From Moorella mulderi DSM 14980 (lineage in GTDB: Bacteria; Bacillota; DSM-521; Neomoorellales; Neomoorellaceae), in assembly GCF_001594015.1 (NCBI RefSeq), contig NZ_LTBC01000006.1, positions 1 to 64,000 of the forward strand: a stretch of DNA of 64,000 nucleotides, written 5' to 3'. The notes beneath the pieces were generated by a model, which ran no database searches, was not told where the DNA came from, and saw only the letters and a program-made list of their open reading frames with translations. Positions 16,410-25,045 of this stretch are shown one piece after another (within the stretch, counting starts at the first letter, position 1; every line of letters begins with the position of its first letter). The position numbers and the translations under genes were made by a program.

Positions 16410-19400
16410 TTAAAACAAATACTTATACCCCTTATAAGCAGCCCAGATAAGGTTTAAAATCCCTTTTTCTACGTCAACACCAGCCCTTCCGGAGGCATCA
16501 AACGTTACCTTCAATACCCTGCCGCCAACCCTGAGCTTAAAGACAGGTTCTTCCTTGTCTGCTAACAAGAGGAAACCGTTGTTCTGGCTGTTCGTAAAAT
16601 CTTCTTCCCTCCAGAAAAGAGTTAATTTATCCTTATAAGGAGCGCCGTCATAAGGGCAAAATGTCGCGCAGTTCCCGCATTCATTACACATACCGTCCAC
16701 ATGAATAATCTGGTTTAAATTCTTGTAACCACCATTTCCAGTCTTAACAGCAATGTTGGCCCTGTTGGGACACACTTCCACACAAATATTACATACAAAA
16801 CCGCATTCCAGGCATCGCTCATATTCATTACTTAAGTCCAGGAAGGAAGGGGCTTTCAGGGTTCCTTTTTTCAGGTTAATTTCCTGCAGCCTTTTTTCCT
16901 GTGCAAACGCTAGCCTTATACCAAGGTCGTTCAAAGCACCTTCCCTGGCGAGAATGGCCCCGGCAACCTTACGGCCGTCGGCAATAGCCTCCACTATTGT
17001 GGCCGGGCCGCGCAGGGCATCGCCGCCGAGAAAAACATTTTCAACATTTGTTTCATTGGTAGCAGGATTAATGGCAATTTCCCCTTGCGCGTTAACCTCT
17101 ATACCGTTCTTCTGCAGGATACTATAGTCCACACCCTGGCCGATGGCAGAGATAACGGCATCAACTTCGATATTTTCAAACTCACCTTCTTGAGCAACTA
17201 CATTCATCCTTCCGGAGGCATCCGGTTCGCTAAGTTTCATCTTTTGACACTGCAGTACACCTTCCGACCAGGAGTACGGGGACAAAAGCTCCTTCAAAAT
17301 TATGCCCTCCGCCAGGGCAGCTTTGAGCTCTTCCCTGCTCGCCGGCATATACTCTTTCGTTCTCCTGTAGACTATATAAACTCTTTCTACGCCTTCCACC
17401 CTCAGGGCCGCCCTCGCGGCATCCATAGCCACGTCCCCGCCGCCGATGACGGCCACCTTTTTCCCCAGCTGCACAGTATTCCTGTCCGCTTTAAACTTCT
17501 CCAGGAATTCAATAGCGCTCACTACTTTTTCTGCGCCGCTCTTTAGATCCAGGGCTTTAGCTTCTCCCGCCCCTATCGCCAGGTACACGTATTTATAGCC
17601 GTCCCTTTTTAGCTGCTCGACGGAAAAGTTCGGATCGGCGCCCAGCTTAAATTCGACGCCCGTCCCTTTAATCAACTCCAGATCGTTTGCAATTACTTCC
17701 CTTGCAATCCGGAAAGGCGGGATAATATACTCGACGGTACCGCCGGGCTTTTCCCTTTGGTCAAAGATGGTGACACCCATGCCGGCCTTTGCTAAAAAAT
17801 AACCTGCAGCCAGGCCCGAAGGACCAGCCCCGATAATTGCCACCCTGGGTGTTTTTCTCGCGGTCGCCTGCCCTTCTCTTTGCTCATGAGGCCGGCAGCC
17901 GTTTTCGGCAGCCATCTTCTTTATGGCGCGAATGAGAACCGGCTCATCATAGTCCAGGCGGGTACACTTGGCGGCGCAGTGCTGGGTACAAATCGTTCCC
18001 GTGATAAAGGGCAACGGGTTTTTTTCAATTATAAGTTCGTACGCCTCGCGATACCTTTGCTCCCCCACCAGCCTGATATACTCCGGGATGTCCTGGCCAA
18101 TAGGGCAGCCAACGGTACACGGCGCTATAAAGCAATCTGTTAAGGGTAATTTCTTGACTAACTTCCGGCTCCTGACTCCTCTTTTTTCCTTCAGGTAATC
18201 GGGATCTTTAAAGGCGCCGGCCGCAAGTTCGGCGAGCTTTTCCACGTCTATAGTATCTGTTGCCCTGTCCTGCAGGTGAGATTCCAGTTCCCCGGCAATC
18301 TGCTGCAACCTTAGATAGCCTCCAGGCTTTAAGAGCGTCGTTGCTACGGTAATGGGCCATATTCCCGTCGCGAAGATGCGAACAATGTTAAAAGCATCTC
18401 CTCCTCCGGCGTAGGAAATTTTCAGCCGGCCGGCAAATTCCGCAGCCAGCCTGGAGGCAAGATTAATGGTCAACGGATACAGGGCCCGGCCTGATAAATA
18501 CATTTCTTCGCCCGGCAATTCGCCTTTTGTGTTTTTCACCGGCAGGGTATTGGAAAGTTTGACGCCAAAACCCCTTTCCTGTTCCTGAGCAAACCCTTGC
18601 AGCCTCTTTAATAAGGCGAGGCCATCTTCATATTGCAGGTCGTGGCTAAAAGACTCTTCTTGCAGGTGGATGTAATTATAACCCATCCTGGCCAGGGCAT
18701 CTTTTACAAACTCATAGCCCAGCAGGGTCGGATTGAGCTTGACAAAAGTGTGCAGTTTTTTTTCAGCCAGGAGATACCGGCAAATGGTTTCTATTTCTGC
18801 CGGCGGGCAGCCGTGCATGGTGGAAAGGGTGACGGAGTTACATATGTTTGGTGAGATGCTGTCGATAAATCCTTCATCCACCACCGCAAACCTCTTAATT
18901 TCTTCCTTTAGCACCGTCTTGCATTCCTGGAATATGGCGGTATTTGAGGCGTCCTTGAGCCCCTCTATGAATTGGTCAACTTTGGGAGATTTTATGCCCT
19001 TTAAGTCATAGCCAACGCTCATATTAAAAATGAAGCCCCGCTGGTCCGAACCCCACAGTTCCTTTTGCAAAATGTGCAGCAAAAACCATGCCTTGACATA
19101 CTCTTCCAGGGCTTCCTCAATGGCCAGTTCGGTTGACCATTCCACATTATAACATTCATCCGCTGCGGCGATACATGGCTTCGGAATGTCCAATTGGTCA
19201 AGCACCTGCACCGTCTTCAGCTCAAAAAACCTGCCGCCGGATAGAAAAGCAGCAACTATATTCTGTGCCAGCTGCGTATGGGGACCGGCAGCCGGTCCAA
19301 TGGCGTTCTCCAGATATTCTCCGAATAATTGCAGGTAGACTTCTCTTCTCCTCTGGAAAAATTTTTCCTGCGGTAGGCCAAAAATGCTGCCGTATCTCTC

Positions 19401-19463
19401 TTTTTCTGCAAGTACCCAGTTTAAGAGTTTCCTGAACGGCATCGGACGCATTATGCTACCCAT
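16410..19463 (-). CDS. ygfK: YgfK-type Fe-S flavoprotein oxidoreductase
   Basis: This 1017-residue protein has the length and domain order of E. coli YgfK (long called a putative selenate reductase). A YgfK-specific N-terminal half occupies residues 1-430. A GltD-like segment follows, with Fe-S cysteines in CTVGCPIGQDIPEYI and CTQHCAAKCTR, FAD site VAIIGAGPSGLAAGYFLAKA and NADPH site VAVIGGGDVAMDAA. A C-terminal pair of 4Fe-4S motifs has CGFVCNICVEVCPN and CNECGNCATFCP. In gut anaerobes the homologue is needed for anaerobic purine degradation, where it probably reduces a ring intermediate. It follows the ABC permease by 97 bp and likely belongs to that transcript. The ATG has GGGGGG nine bases upstream. 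Confidence 0.9.
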   Translation of the reverse strand: MGSIMRPMPFRKLLNWVLAEKERYGSIFGLPQEKFFQRRREVYLQLFGEYLENAIGPAAGPHTQLAQNIVAAFLSGGRFFELKTVQVLDQLDIPKPCIAAADECYNVEWSTELAIEEALEEYVKAWFLLHILQKELWGSDQRGFIFNMSVGYDLKGIKSPKVDQFIEGLKDASNTAIFQECKTVLKEEIKRFAVVDEGFIDSISPNICNSVTLSTMHGCPPAEIETICRYLLAEKKLHTFVKLNPTLLGYEFVKDALARMGYNYIHLQEESFSHDLQYEDGLALLKRLQGFAQEQERGFGVKLSNTLPVKNTKGELPGEEMYLSGRALYPLTINLASRLAAEFAGRLKISYAGGGDAFNIVRIFATGIWPITVATTLLKPGGYLRLQQIAGELESHLQDRATDTIDVEKLAELAAGAFKDPDYLKEKRGVRSRKLVKKLPLTDCFIAPCTVGCPIGQDIPEYIRLVGEQRYREAYELIIEKNPLPFITGTICTQHCAAKCTRLDYDEPVLIRAIKKMAAENGCRPHEQREGQATARKTPRVAIIGAGPSGLAAGYFLAKAGMGVTIFDQREKPGGTVEYIIPPFRIAREVIANDLELIKGTGVEFKLGADPNFSVEQLKRDGYKYVYLAIGAGEAKALDLKSGAEKVVSAIEFLEKFKADRNTVQLGKKVAVIGGGDVAMDAARAALRVEGVERVYIVYRRTKEYMPASREELKAALAEGIILKELLSPYSWSEGVLQCQKMKLSEPDASGRMNVVAQEGEFENIEVDAVISAIGQGVDYSILQKNGIEVNAQGEIAINPATNETNVENVFLGGDALRGPATIVEAIADGRKVAGAILAREGALNDLGIRLAFAQEKRLQEINLKKGTLKAPSFLDLSNEYERCLECGFVCNICVEVCPNRANIAVKTGNGGYKNLNQIIHVDGMCNECGNCATFCPYDGAPYKDKLTLFWREEDFTNSQNNGFLLLADKEEPVFKLRVGGRVLKVTFDASGRAGVDVEKGILNLIWAAYKGYKYLF

Positions 19464-19559
19464 GCGTTATCCCCCCATATGAAAATACAATGCCAGTCCC
19501 AACTAAAAAAATCTGCTTACCTGATAACATTTTTTGAAAAGCCGGGCGTTGCCGCCACC

Positions 19560-20495
19560 TTATCTTTCTTCCCGGTCGTAAGGAATGGACAGGGCACCGG
19601 GGGCGCCGATGTGTTTCACCAAGGTCTGACGGGTGGCAATGATCAGGACCACCAGGGTCAGGATATAGGGTAACATCTTTAAGAAAAATGAAGGAACGGC
19701 GATTTTGGTGGCCGCCTGCAGGGTATAGGTCAGGGCATCCACCCCGCCAAAGAGATAGGAACCAAGGAGCGCTTTAACGGGGTCCCAGACGGCAAAAATA
19801 ACCAGGGCTACGGCAATCCAGCCCCGGCCGGCCGTCATGTTTTCCAGCCAGCTGGGAGCATAGGCCAGGGAAAGGAAGGCGCCGCCGGCCCCGGCCAGCA
19901 TGCCGCCAATGATGACGTAGATATAGCGCAGGGCAAAGACATTGACCCCCAGGGCGTCGGCTGCCGCCGGGTTCTCCCCCACGGCCCGTAAATTCAGGCC
20001 CGGCCGGGTACGGTAAAAATAGTACCAGAGCAGCGGTACCAGGACATAGGTTAAATAAACCAGGGGGTCGTGGCGGAATAAGACCGGACCAATAAGGGGG
20101 ATATCCGCCAGGAAGGGTATGGCCACGGGCTTAAAGCTTAAGGGCAGGGGAATACCAACATAGGGTTTGCCCAGAAAACCGCTTAAACCGGTACCAAACA
20201 TGGTCAGGGCCAGGCCGGTTACCACCTGGTTGGCCCGTAAGGTGATAGTTAAAAAGGCAAAGATAGCTGCCATCAACCCGGCCGCCAGCAGGGCCACCAG
20301 GAAGCCCAGCCAGGGGTTACCCGTGCGCACCGCTACCATGAAGCCGGTCACGGCTCCTACCAGCATCATGCCTTCTACCCCCAGGTTTAAAACTCCGGCC
20401 CGCTCGGCCAGGATTTCCCCCAGGGCGGCATAAAGGATGGGCGTACCGGCAGTTATGGCTGCAGCCAGGGTGGCAATCCAGACAGAATTTTCCAT
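19560..20495 (-). CDS. Nucleoside/purine ABC transporter permease 2
   Basis: This 311-residue inner-membrane permease of the BmpD/NupQ (YufQ) type has about eight to ten helices and the EAA-like segment VGENPAAADALGVNVFALRYIYV near residue 190. LNLGVEGMMLVGAV at the N terminus is a family hallmark. The start is the ATG at 20495, which has AAGGAGGG before it, not the longer upstream frame. It forms the transmembrane pore with the adjacent permease. The substrate is inferred from the BMP-type binding protein and the purine setting. Confidence 0.9.
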   Translation of the reverse strand: MENSVWIATLAAAITAGTPILYAALGEILAERAGVLNLGVEGMMLVGAVTGFMVAVRTGNPWLGFLVALLAAGLMAAIFAFLTITLRANQVVTGLALTMFGTGLSGFLGKPYVGIPLPLSFKPVAIPFLADIPLIGPVLFRHDPLVYLTYVLVPLLWYYFYRTRPGLNLRAVGENPAAADALGVNVFALRYIYVIIGGMLAGAGGAFLSLAYAPSWLENMTAGRGWIAVALVIFAVWDPVKALLGSYLFGGVDALTYTLQAATKIAVPSFFLKMLPYILTLVVLIIATRQTLVKHIGAPGALSIPYDREER

Positions 20496-20496
20496 A

Positions 20497-21597
20497 TTAT
20501 TTTCCCTCCTTACGGCCAAAGTGCAGGCGGTAGCGGGTTAAAATCTCGCCTCCCAGGACAAAGAAAAGGATGGCTCCCTGGAGCATGGATACCGTCGCCG
20601 CCGGCACGCCGGAAGTCTGGACGCTGTAACCCCCGACAATGAGGCCGCTAAAAAGGAAAGATACCAGGATGATGGTCGCCGGGTGGAGTTTGGCCAGCCA
20701 GGCAATAATAATGGCCGTATAACCATACCCCGGGGAAATACCGTGCTGCAGGCGGTGGGTAATGCCCGCCACCTCGCTCATGCCGGCCAGGCCGGCCAGG
20801 GCGCCGCTCAACAGCATGACCAGGATAATATTGCGCTCAATTTTAATCCCTGCATAGCGGGCGGCCCGGGGGCTTTCACCAATAACCCGGATTTCATAGC
20901 CCCAGCGGGTACGCCAGAGAATAATGGTCAGCATAATAGCAGCCAGCAGGGCAAAAATCAGGCCCAGGTGGATGCGAGTACCGGCAATGGTCGGCAGGAT
21001 TGCCGCCTTGCTGAAGGGTGCGGTCAGGGGGAAATTAAATCCTTTGGGGTCCTTCCAGGGGCCGTAAACCTGGTAATCCACCCAAAGGATGGCCACATAG
21101 TTTAACATTAAAGTGGTAATGACTTCATTTACACCCCACCTGGCTTTTGGCAATGCCGGCAACACGGCCCAGAGGCCGCCCATAGCGATACCGGCTACAA
21201 ACATGGCCGGCAGCATGATATAGGCCGGCAGGTTGGGAAAGGTCAGGGCCACAAAGCTGGCGCCAAAGGCACCCATGTAGAATTGTCCTTCCGCCCCTAT
21301 ATTCCACAAGAGCATGCGGAAGGCCACGGAAACGCCCAGGCCCGCCAGCATCAAAGGGATAGCCTTGACGACGGTTTCCGATAGGCCGTACTTGGAGCCG
21401 ATGACGCCATAAAGCATGCTCTGGTACACCTTTAAGGGGTTAAATCCTGTCGCTGCCAGAAAGATGGCCCCCACCCCCAGGGCCAGGATGACGGCAATGA
21501 CAGGAACTATCACCGCCATGACCCGCGAGGGCTCCAGGCGTTTTTCCCAGGTGAACAGGGGTGCCGGGGCCGGCCCCGGTAAGGAAGATCCAACCAT
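20497..21597 (-). CDS. Nucleoside/purine ABC transporter permease 1
   Basis: This 366-residue permease of the BmpC/NupP (YufP) type begins with a cytoplasmic tail and has about ten helices. NIGAEGQFYMGAFGA near residue 105 and RVIGESPRAARYAGIKIERN near residue 240 are typical. Its ATG overlaps the stop of the ATPase gene (TGATG), so translation is coupled. Confidence 0.9.
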   Translation of the reverse strand: MVGSSLPGPAPAPLFTWEKRLEPSRVMAVIVPVIAVILALGVGAIFLAATGFNPLKVYQSMLYGVIGSKYGLSETVVKAIPLMLAGLGVSVAFRMLLWNIGAEGQFYMGAFGASFVALTFPNLPAYIMLPAMFVAGIAMGGLWAVLPALPKARWGVNEVITTLMLNYVAILWVDYQVYGPWKDPKGFNFPLTAPFSKAAILPTIAGTRIHLGLIFALLAAIMLTIILWRTRWGYEIRVIGESPRAARYAGIKIERNIILVMLLSGALAGLAGMSEVAGITHRLQHGISPGYGYTAIIIAWLAKLHPATIILVSFLFSGLIVGGYSVQTSGVPAATVSMLQGAILFFVLGGEILTRYRLHFGRKEGK

Positions 21598-23114
21598 CAG
21601 GCACTAACCTCCATTCTTTTCGCTCCGGCCATCATCAGGCCTACCTCCTCAACGCTGGCCTCTTCGGTAGCCACCAGGCCCATAATTTCGCCTTCATACA
21701 TGACGGCAATGCGGTCGGCCAGGCGGAAAAGCTCTTCCAGGTCTTCGGATATTAAGAGGATGGCCGTCCCGGCAGCCCGTTGTTCCAGGAGCAGCCGGTG
21801 CACTGTTTCGGTGGCGCCAACATCCAGCCCCCGGGCCGGATAAACGGCTACCAGGAGGCGCGGCCGGGTGGAAATCTCCCGGGCCAGGAGTAACCGCTGC
21901 AGGTTGCCGCCGGACATCATCTTCACCGGGGCATCCAGGCCGGCCATCTTGACCTGAAAGCGTTCCACCAGTTCCCTGGCCCACTGGCGCGCCGCCCGCC
22001 TGTTGAGGAGGATTTTGCCCCAGCGGGGGTGGCGGTATTCCTTCAGGAGCAGGTTATCGACAGCCCCCAGGTTGGGTACCAGGCCCATGCCCAGGCGATC
22101 CTCGGGTATATAACCCACCCCGGCGTTTATTACCCGGCAGGGATCACACTGACCTAACTCCTGGCCGGCGACGGTAATAGTCCCACCCTGGGAGGGTCTT
22201 AAGCCCGCAATAACCTCCGCCAGCTCGCGCTGGCCATTACCGGCCACCCCGGCTATACCGAGGATCTCGCCGGCATAAACTGCCAGGTTTATGCCCCTTA
22301 AAGCCGGCAGGCCTTTATCGTTTAAGGCCTTTAAATCCTTTATCTCCAGGACTTTATCACCTTTCCGGGGTGCAGGTTTATTCACCTGCCATAAGATCTC
22401 CCGGCCGACCATCATCCGGGCCAGTTCCTTCTCGTTTGTTTCGCTCTTTTTGACGGTGGCTACGGTTTTACCGCCCCGTAAAATAGTGATGGTGTCGGCG
22501 GCATCCATAACTTCCTGCAGTTTATGGGTGATAAAGATTACGGCGCAGCCCCGGGCGGCCATCTTCTTCAACGTCTGGTACAGGTCCCGGGCTTCCTGGG
22601 GGGTCAAAACCGCCGTCGGCTCATCCAGGATCAACACCCGGGCATGCCGGTACAAAAGCTTGATAATCTCCACCCGCTGCTGTTCGCCTACCGAAAGCTG
22701 CCAGATACGGGCCTGGGGATCTACCTGGAGGCCATATTCTTTAGAAAGGGCGGCTATCTCCCCGGCCAGCTTGTTTAAGTTGAGTTTGAGGCCACCCTTT
22801 AAGCCTAAGGCCACGTTTTCCGTCACCGTAAAGGGCGCCACCAGGCGGAAATGCTGGTGGACCATACCGATGCCCGCCGCAATGGCATCCCGGGGTGAAC
22901 GGAAATTCGCCCTCTGACCATCAATATAGATTTCACCACCATCGGGCCGGTACAGGCCGGTAAGGATGCTCATGAGGGTGCTCTTACCGGCCCCGTTTTC
23001 CCCCAGCAGGGCATGAATTTCCCCCGCCTGGACGGATAGATTAACCCCGTCGTTGGCCACCACGCCGGGGAAAACCTTGGTTATTCCCCGCATCTCTACC
23101 AGGGGTACTACCAT
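21597..23114 (-). CDS. Nucleoside/purine ABC transporter ATP-binding protein
   Basis: This 505-residue protein has two fused nucleotide-binding domains, as in NupO (YufO) and the sugar-type ATPases. The first has Walker A GENGAGKST near residue 38, signature LSVGEQQRVEI and Walker B VLILDEPTAVL. The second has GVAGNGQRELAE in place of a full Walker A and the degenerate signature MSGGNLQRLLLARE. It energises import with the two permeases and the BMP lipoprotein. It has its own sigma-H-like promoter at 23150-23176 besides possible read-through from the riboswitch-controlled bmp gene. Confidence 0.92.
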   Translation of the reverse strand: MVVPLVEMRGITKVFPGVVANDGVNLSVQAGEIHALLGENGAGKSTLMSILTGLYRPDGGEIYIDGQRANFRSPRDAIAAGIGMVHQHFRLVAPFTVTENVALGLKGGLKLNLNKLAGEIAALSKEYGLQVDPQARIWQLSVGEQQRVEIIKLLYRHARVLILDEPTAVLTPQEARDLYQTLKKMAARGCAVIFITHKLQEVMDAADTITILRGGKTVATVKKSETNEKELARMMVGREILWQVNKPAPRKGDKVLEIKDLKALNDKGLPALRGINLAVYAGEILGIAGVAGNGQRELAEVIAGLRPSQGGTITVAGQELGQCDPCRVINAGVGYIPEDRLGMGLVPNLGAVDNLLLKEYRHPRWGKILLNRRAARQWARELVERFQVKMAGLDAPVKMMSGGNLQRLLLAREISTRPRLLVAVYPARGLDVGATETVHRLLLEQRAAGTAILLISEDLEELFRLADRIAVMYEGEIMGLVATEEASVEEVGLMMAGAKRMEVSA

Positions 23115-23149
23115 AAAAAAATGCCTCCCTCAAAACCTTCTCGCTTATA

Positions 23150-23176
23150 ATTCGCTCTCTAATGGCGAATTCCTGC
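23150..23176 (-). promoter_or_regulatory. Sigma-H-like promoter of ABC ATPase unit
   Basis: GCAGGAATT, 12 bases, GCGAAT on the minus strand, between the bmp terminator and the ATPase gene. Confidence 0.6.
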
Positions 23177-23248
23177 CCTAAAACATAATTTATAATTAAA
23201 TTTTAGCCTTATTAGTATTGTATTACTTAACTCTCGATTTATAGTTAA

Positions 23249-23273
23249 GGCCGTGGAAATAAATTCCACGGCC
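23249..23273 (-). terminator. Hairpin after bmp lipoprotein gene
   Basis: A perfect 10-bp repeat GGCCGTGGAA/TTCCACGGCC lies 20 bp after the bmp stop. The T-tract is weak, so it may be a partial terminator or an mRNA-stabilising hairpin that favours the binding protein over the transporter. Confidence 0.6.
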
Positions 23274-23293
23274 CCTGGTTTAGAGCGCTCCTT

Positions 23294-24439
23294 TTATTTC
23301 GGGATCTCGCCTTCTACACCTTCGACAAACCAGTTAAAACCGAGGACATCTTCGTGACTCATTTTCTGGCCTTCCGGCACCCGGACTTTGCCGCTCTGGT
23401 CCTTGATGGGGCCCTGGAAGACATAGAACTTACCGTCAATAATCTCCTGCTTCTTCTGATTTACCAGGTCGCGAACCTCCTGGGGTACCTTGTCACTGAA
23501 GGGACCCAGGTCAACAATACCGTCTTTCATGGTCCCATAGTAGTCTTCTGATTTCCATGTCCCGTTCTTGACGGCTTCCACTGTTTTAACATAGTACGGG
23601 CCCCAGTTCCAGATTGGCGATGTCAGGTTGGCATTGGGGGCGAACTGGCGCATGTCACTGTTATAGCCAATACCGTATTTGCCGCGCTCCTGGGCCGCCT
23701 GCTGGGGCCCGGGCGTATCCTGGTGCTGAGCAATGACATCGGCGCCCGCATCTAAGAGGCGCAGGGCTGCCTGCTTTTCGGCTGCCGGGTCGTACCAGGT
23801 ATTGGTCCAGACTACCTTTACCTTAACGTTGGGATTAACTGAACGCGCCCCCAGGGTAAAGGCGTTGATGCCGCGGATCACTTCCGGAATGGGATGGGCC
23901 GCCACATAACCCAGGATATTGGACTGGGTCATTTTGCCGGCCACCATGCCCGAGAGATACCGGGGTTCTTCCATGGCCCCAAAGTAAGTGCCGACATTCT
24001 TAGCCGTCTTATAGCCGGAGCAATGTAAAAAGACCACGTCGGGATACTTTTCCGCCACCTTAATGACGTAATCCATGTAGCCAAAGCTAGTAGCGAAGAT
24101 TACCTTGTTGCCCTTTTCCGCCAGTTCCGTCAGGACCCGTTCGGCGTCAGCCCCTTCGGGGACGCTTTCCATATAAGTATTGGCATCCACCCAGGGTAAC
24201 TTCTCAGCCAAATACTTGCGGCCCTGGTCATGGGCCCAGGTCCAGCCGGCGTCGCCCACGGGTCCCACGTAAATAAAGGCTACTTTAAACTTCTCGTCTT
24301 TAGCCTGCTCACCGGCCGCCGGCTTTTCCCCGCTCTGGCTGTTCCCGGCGGGCTTCTGGCCGCTGCAGCCGGCGGCAGCTACCGCTACCATCAGGGCCAG
24401 AAGTAACACTAGTATGAAACGCCATCCTTTGCGCATCAT
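23294..24439 (-). CDS. BMP-family nucleoside-binding lipoprotein
   Basis: This substrate-binding lipoprotein of about 381 residues is of the Med/BMP (PnrA-like) family. A signal peptide, hydrophobic core and lipobox (VAAAGCSG) are followed by FKVAFIYVGPVGDAGWTWAHDQGRK and KVIFATSFGYMD, the usual nucleoside-binding fold pieces. The ATG at 24439 is chosen because it begins a proper signal peptide (MMRKGWRF); the longer GTG frame overlaps its own ribosome binding site. The gene sits about 220 bases after a purine riboswitch, which supports a purine nucleoside or base as ligand. Confidence 0.88.
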   Translation of the reverse strand: MMRKGWRFILVLLLALMVAVAAAGCSGQKPAGNSQSGEKPAAGEQAKDEKFKVAFIYVGPVGDAGWTWAHDQGRKYLAEKLPWVDANTYMESVPEGADAERVLTELAEKGNKVIFATSFGYMDYVIKVAEKYPDVVFLHCSGYKTAKNVGTYFGAMEEPRYLSGMVAGKMTQSNILGYVAAHPIPEVIRGINAFTLGARSVNPNVKVKVVWTNTWYDPAAEKQAALRLLDAGADVIAQHQDTPGPQQAAQERGKYGIGYNSDMRQFAPNANLTSPIWNWGPYYVKTVEAVKNGTWKSEDYYGTMKDGIVDLGPFSDKVPQEVRDLVNQKKQEIIDGKFYVFQGPIKDQSGKVRVPEGQKMSHEDVLGFNWFVEGVEGEIPK

Positions 24440-24443
24440 GTGT

Positions 24444-24468
24444 CCATAGCTTGTCCTCCAAGCTATGG
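24444..24468 (-). promoter_or_regulatory. Hairpin presenting the bmp ribosome binding site in its loop
   Basis: A perfect 10-bp stem CCATAGCTTG/CAAGCTATGG closes a five-base loop GAGGA that contains the Shine-Dalgarno core. It ends five bases before the ATG at 24439. Such a fold would limit or position ribosome entry. A second strong site (AAAGGAGG) lies just upstream, outside the hairpin. Confidence 0.55.
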
Positions 24469-24658
24469 AGTCCACCTCCTTTTTGATGTTTTTTTCACCA
24501 AGGCCGTTGCTGCTTTATTCTTTCCTATATAGCTCCCACCCCCTTTAACTGTAACTCCCGCACGACAAATCCCCGGGAAACTTTCCCGGACCAGGCTGCT
24601 ATCAATATATGGAACAAATTAAAAACCAGGCTCCCGCAGCGCTACAAAGGTTAATCAC

Positions 24659-24726
24659 CTTCGTAGCCAAGGTGATTCCGGTCACCTGGTAGATACTCCC
24701 GGACCAATTTCCGGGATTATACGAAG
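24659..24726 (-). ncRNA. Purine riboswitch aptamer before bmp (variant J3/1)
   Basis: The minus strand folds as P1 (CUUCGUA/UACGAAG), P2 (UCCCGG/CCGGGA) and P3 (AGGUGA/UCACCU). The junction J2/3 is GUAUCUACC, and J3/1 reads GGCUACG. The specificity base before the final UACG is C, as in guanine-class aptamers. The base before it is G rather than the usual A. The 3' strand of P1 can also pair downstream (CUACGAAGGU with ACCUUUGUAG, 24642-24666). That would compete with a weak AACC...GGUUUUU hairpin at 24621-24653, a plausible switching platform. Confidence 0.88.
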
Positions 24727-24755
24727 ACTTCAAGACTTCCACTTTGTATATATAA

Positions 24756-24782
24756 ATTCGCCGTTCAGTCTTAAAATCCTGC
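24756..24782 (-). promoter_or_regulatory. Sigma-H-like promoter of bmp riboswitch transcript
   Basis: GCAGGATTT, 12 bases, GCGAAT on the minus strand. Predicted initiation near 24749 is about 20 bases before riboswitch P1. Confidence 0.65.
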
Positions 24783-24893
24783 CAGCATTATATGACCGGA
24801 TAAAATATTATTAAATGTATACTGTATAAAATCATTTTTTATTAAAGGAAATTACATGGCTATGTTGAATATACAAAACGCCTCCATAATAGA

Positions 24894-24986
24894 TGGAAAG
24901 AAAATACCCTGGCCAAAGCCCTGCGGGGTGAACTGCCGCCCCAGTGCCTGAACCCGGAAGTCTACTACCGGCAGCAGGGAATGTAA
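24894..24986 (+). pseudogene. Possible C-terminal remnant of a 2-hydroxyacid dehydrogenase
   Basis: The plus strand reads WKENTLAKALRGELPPQCLN, then PEVYYRQQGM and a stop. The ALRGE-PP-NPEV pattern resembles the last residues of D-2-hydroxyacid dehydrogenases (phosphoglycerate dehydrogenase-like). Nothing recognisable precedes it. Such a gene next to an aminotransferase would suit serine or 2-oxoacid metabolism. Short, so tentative. Confidence 0.4.
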
Positions 24987-25045
24987 ATTATTTAGCGAAA
25001 ACAAATCCAGTTAGAAATACACTTAGTTCCAAGGAGGATAAATTC

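Noticed and set aside
24680-24700. U-to-A change in J2/3 (GUAUCUACC) as evidence of new ligand specificity
   Set aside because: That position is flipped out of the pocket and is variable in ordinary purine riboswitches; only the J3/1 change was kept as a finding.
24715-24722. TATAAT inside the riboswitch before bmp as a sigma-A -10
   Set aside because: It is the P1/J1-2 sequence of the aptamer, and no -35 stands 16-18 bases upstream.
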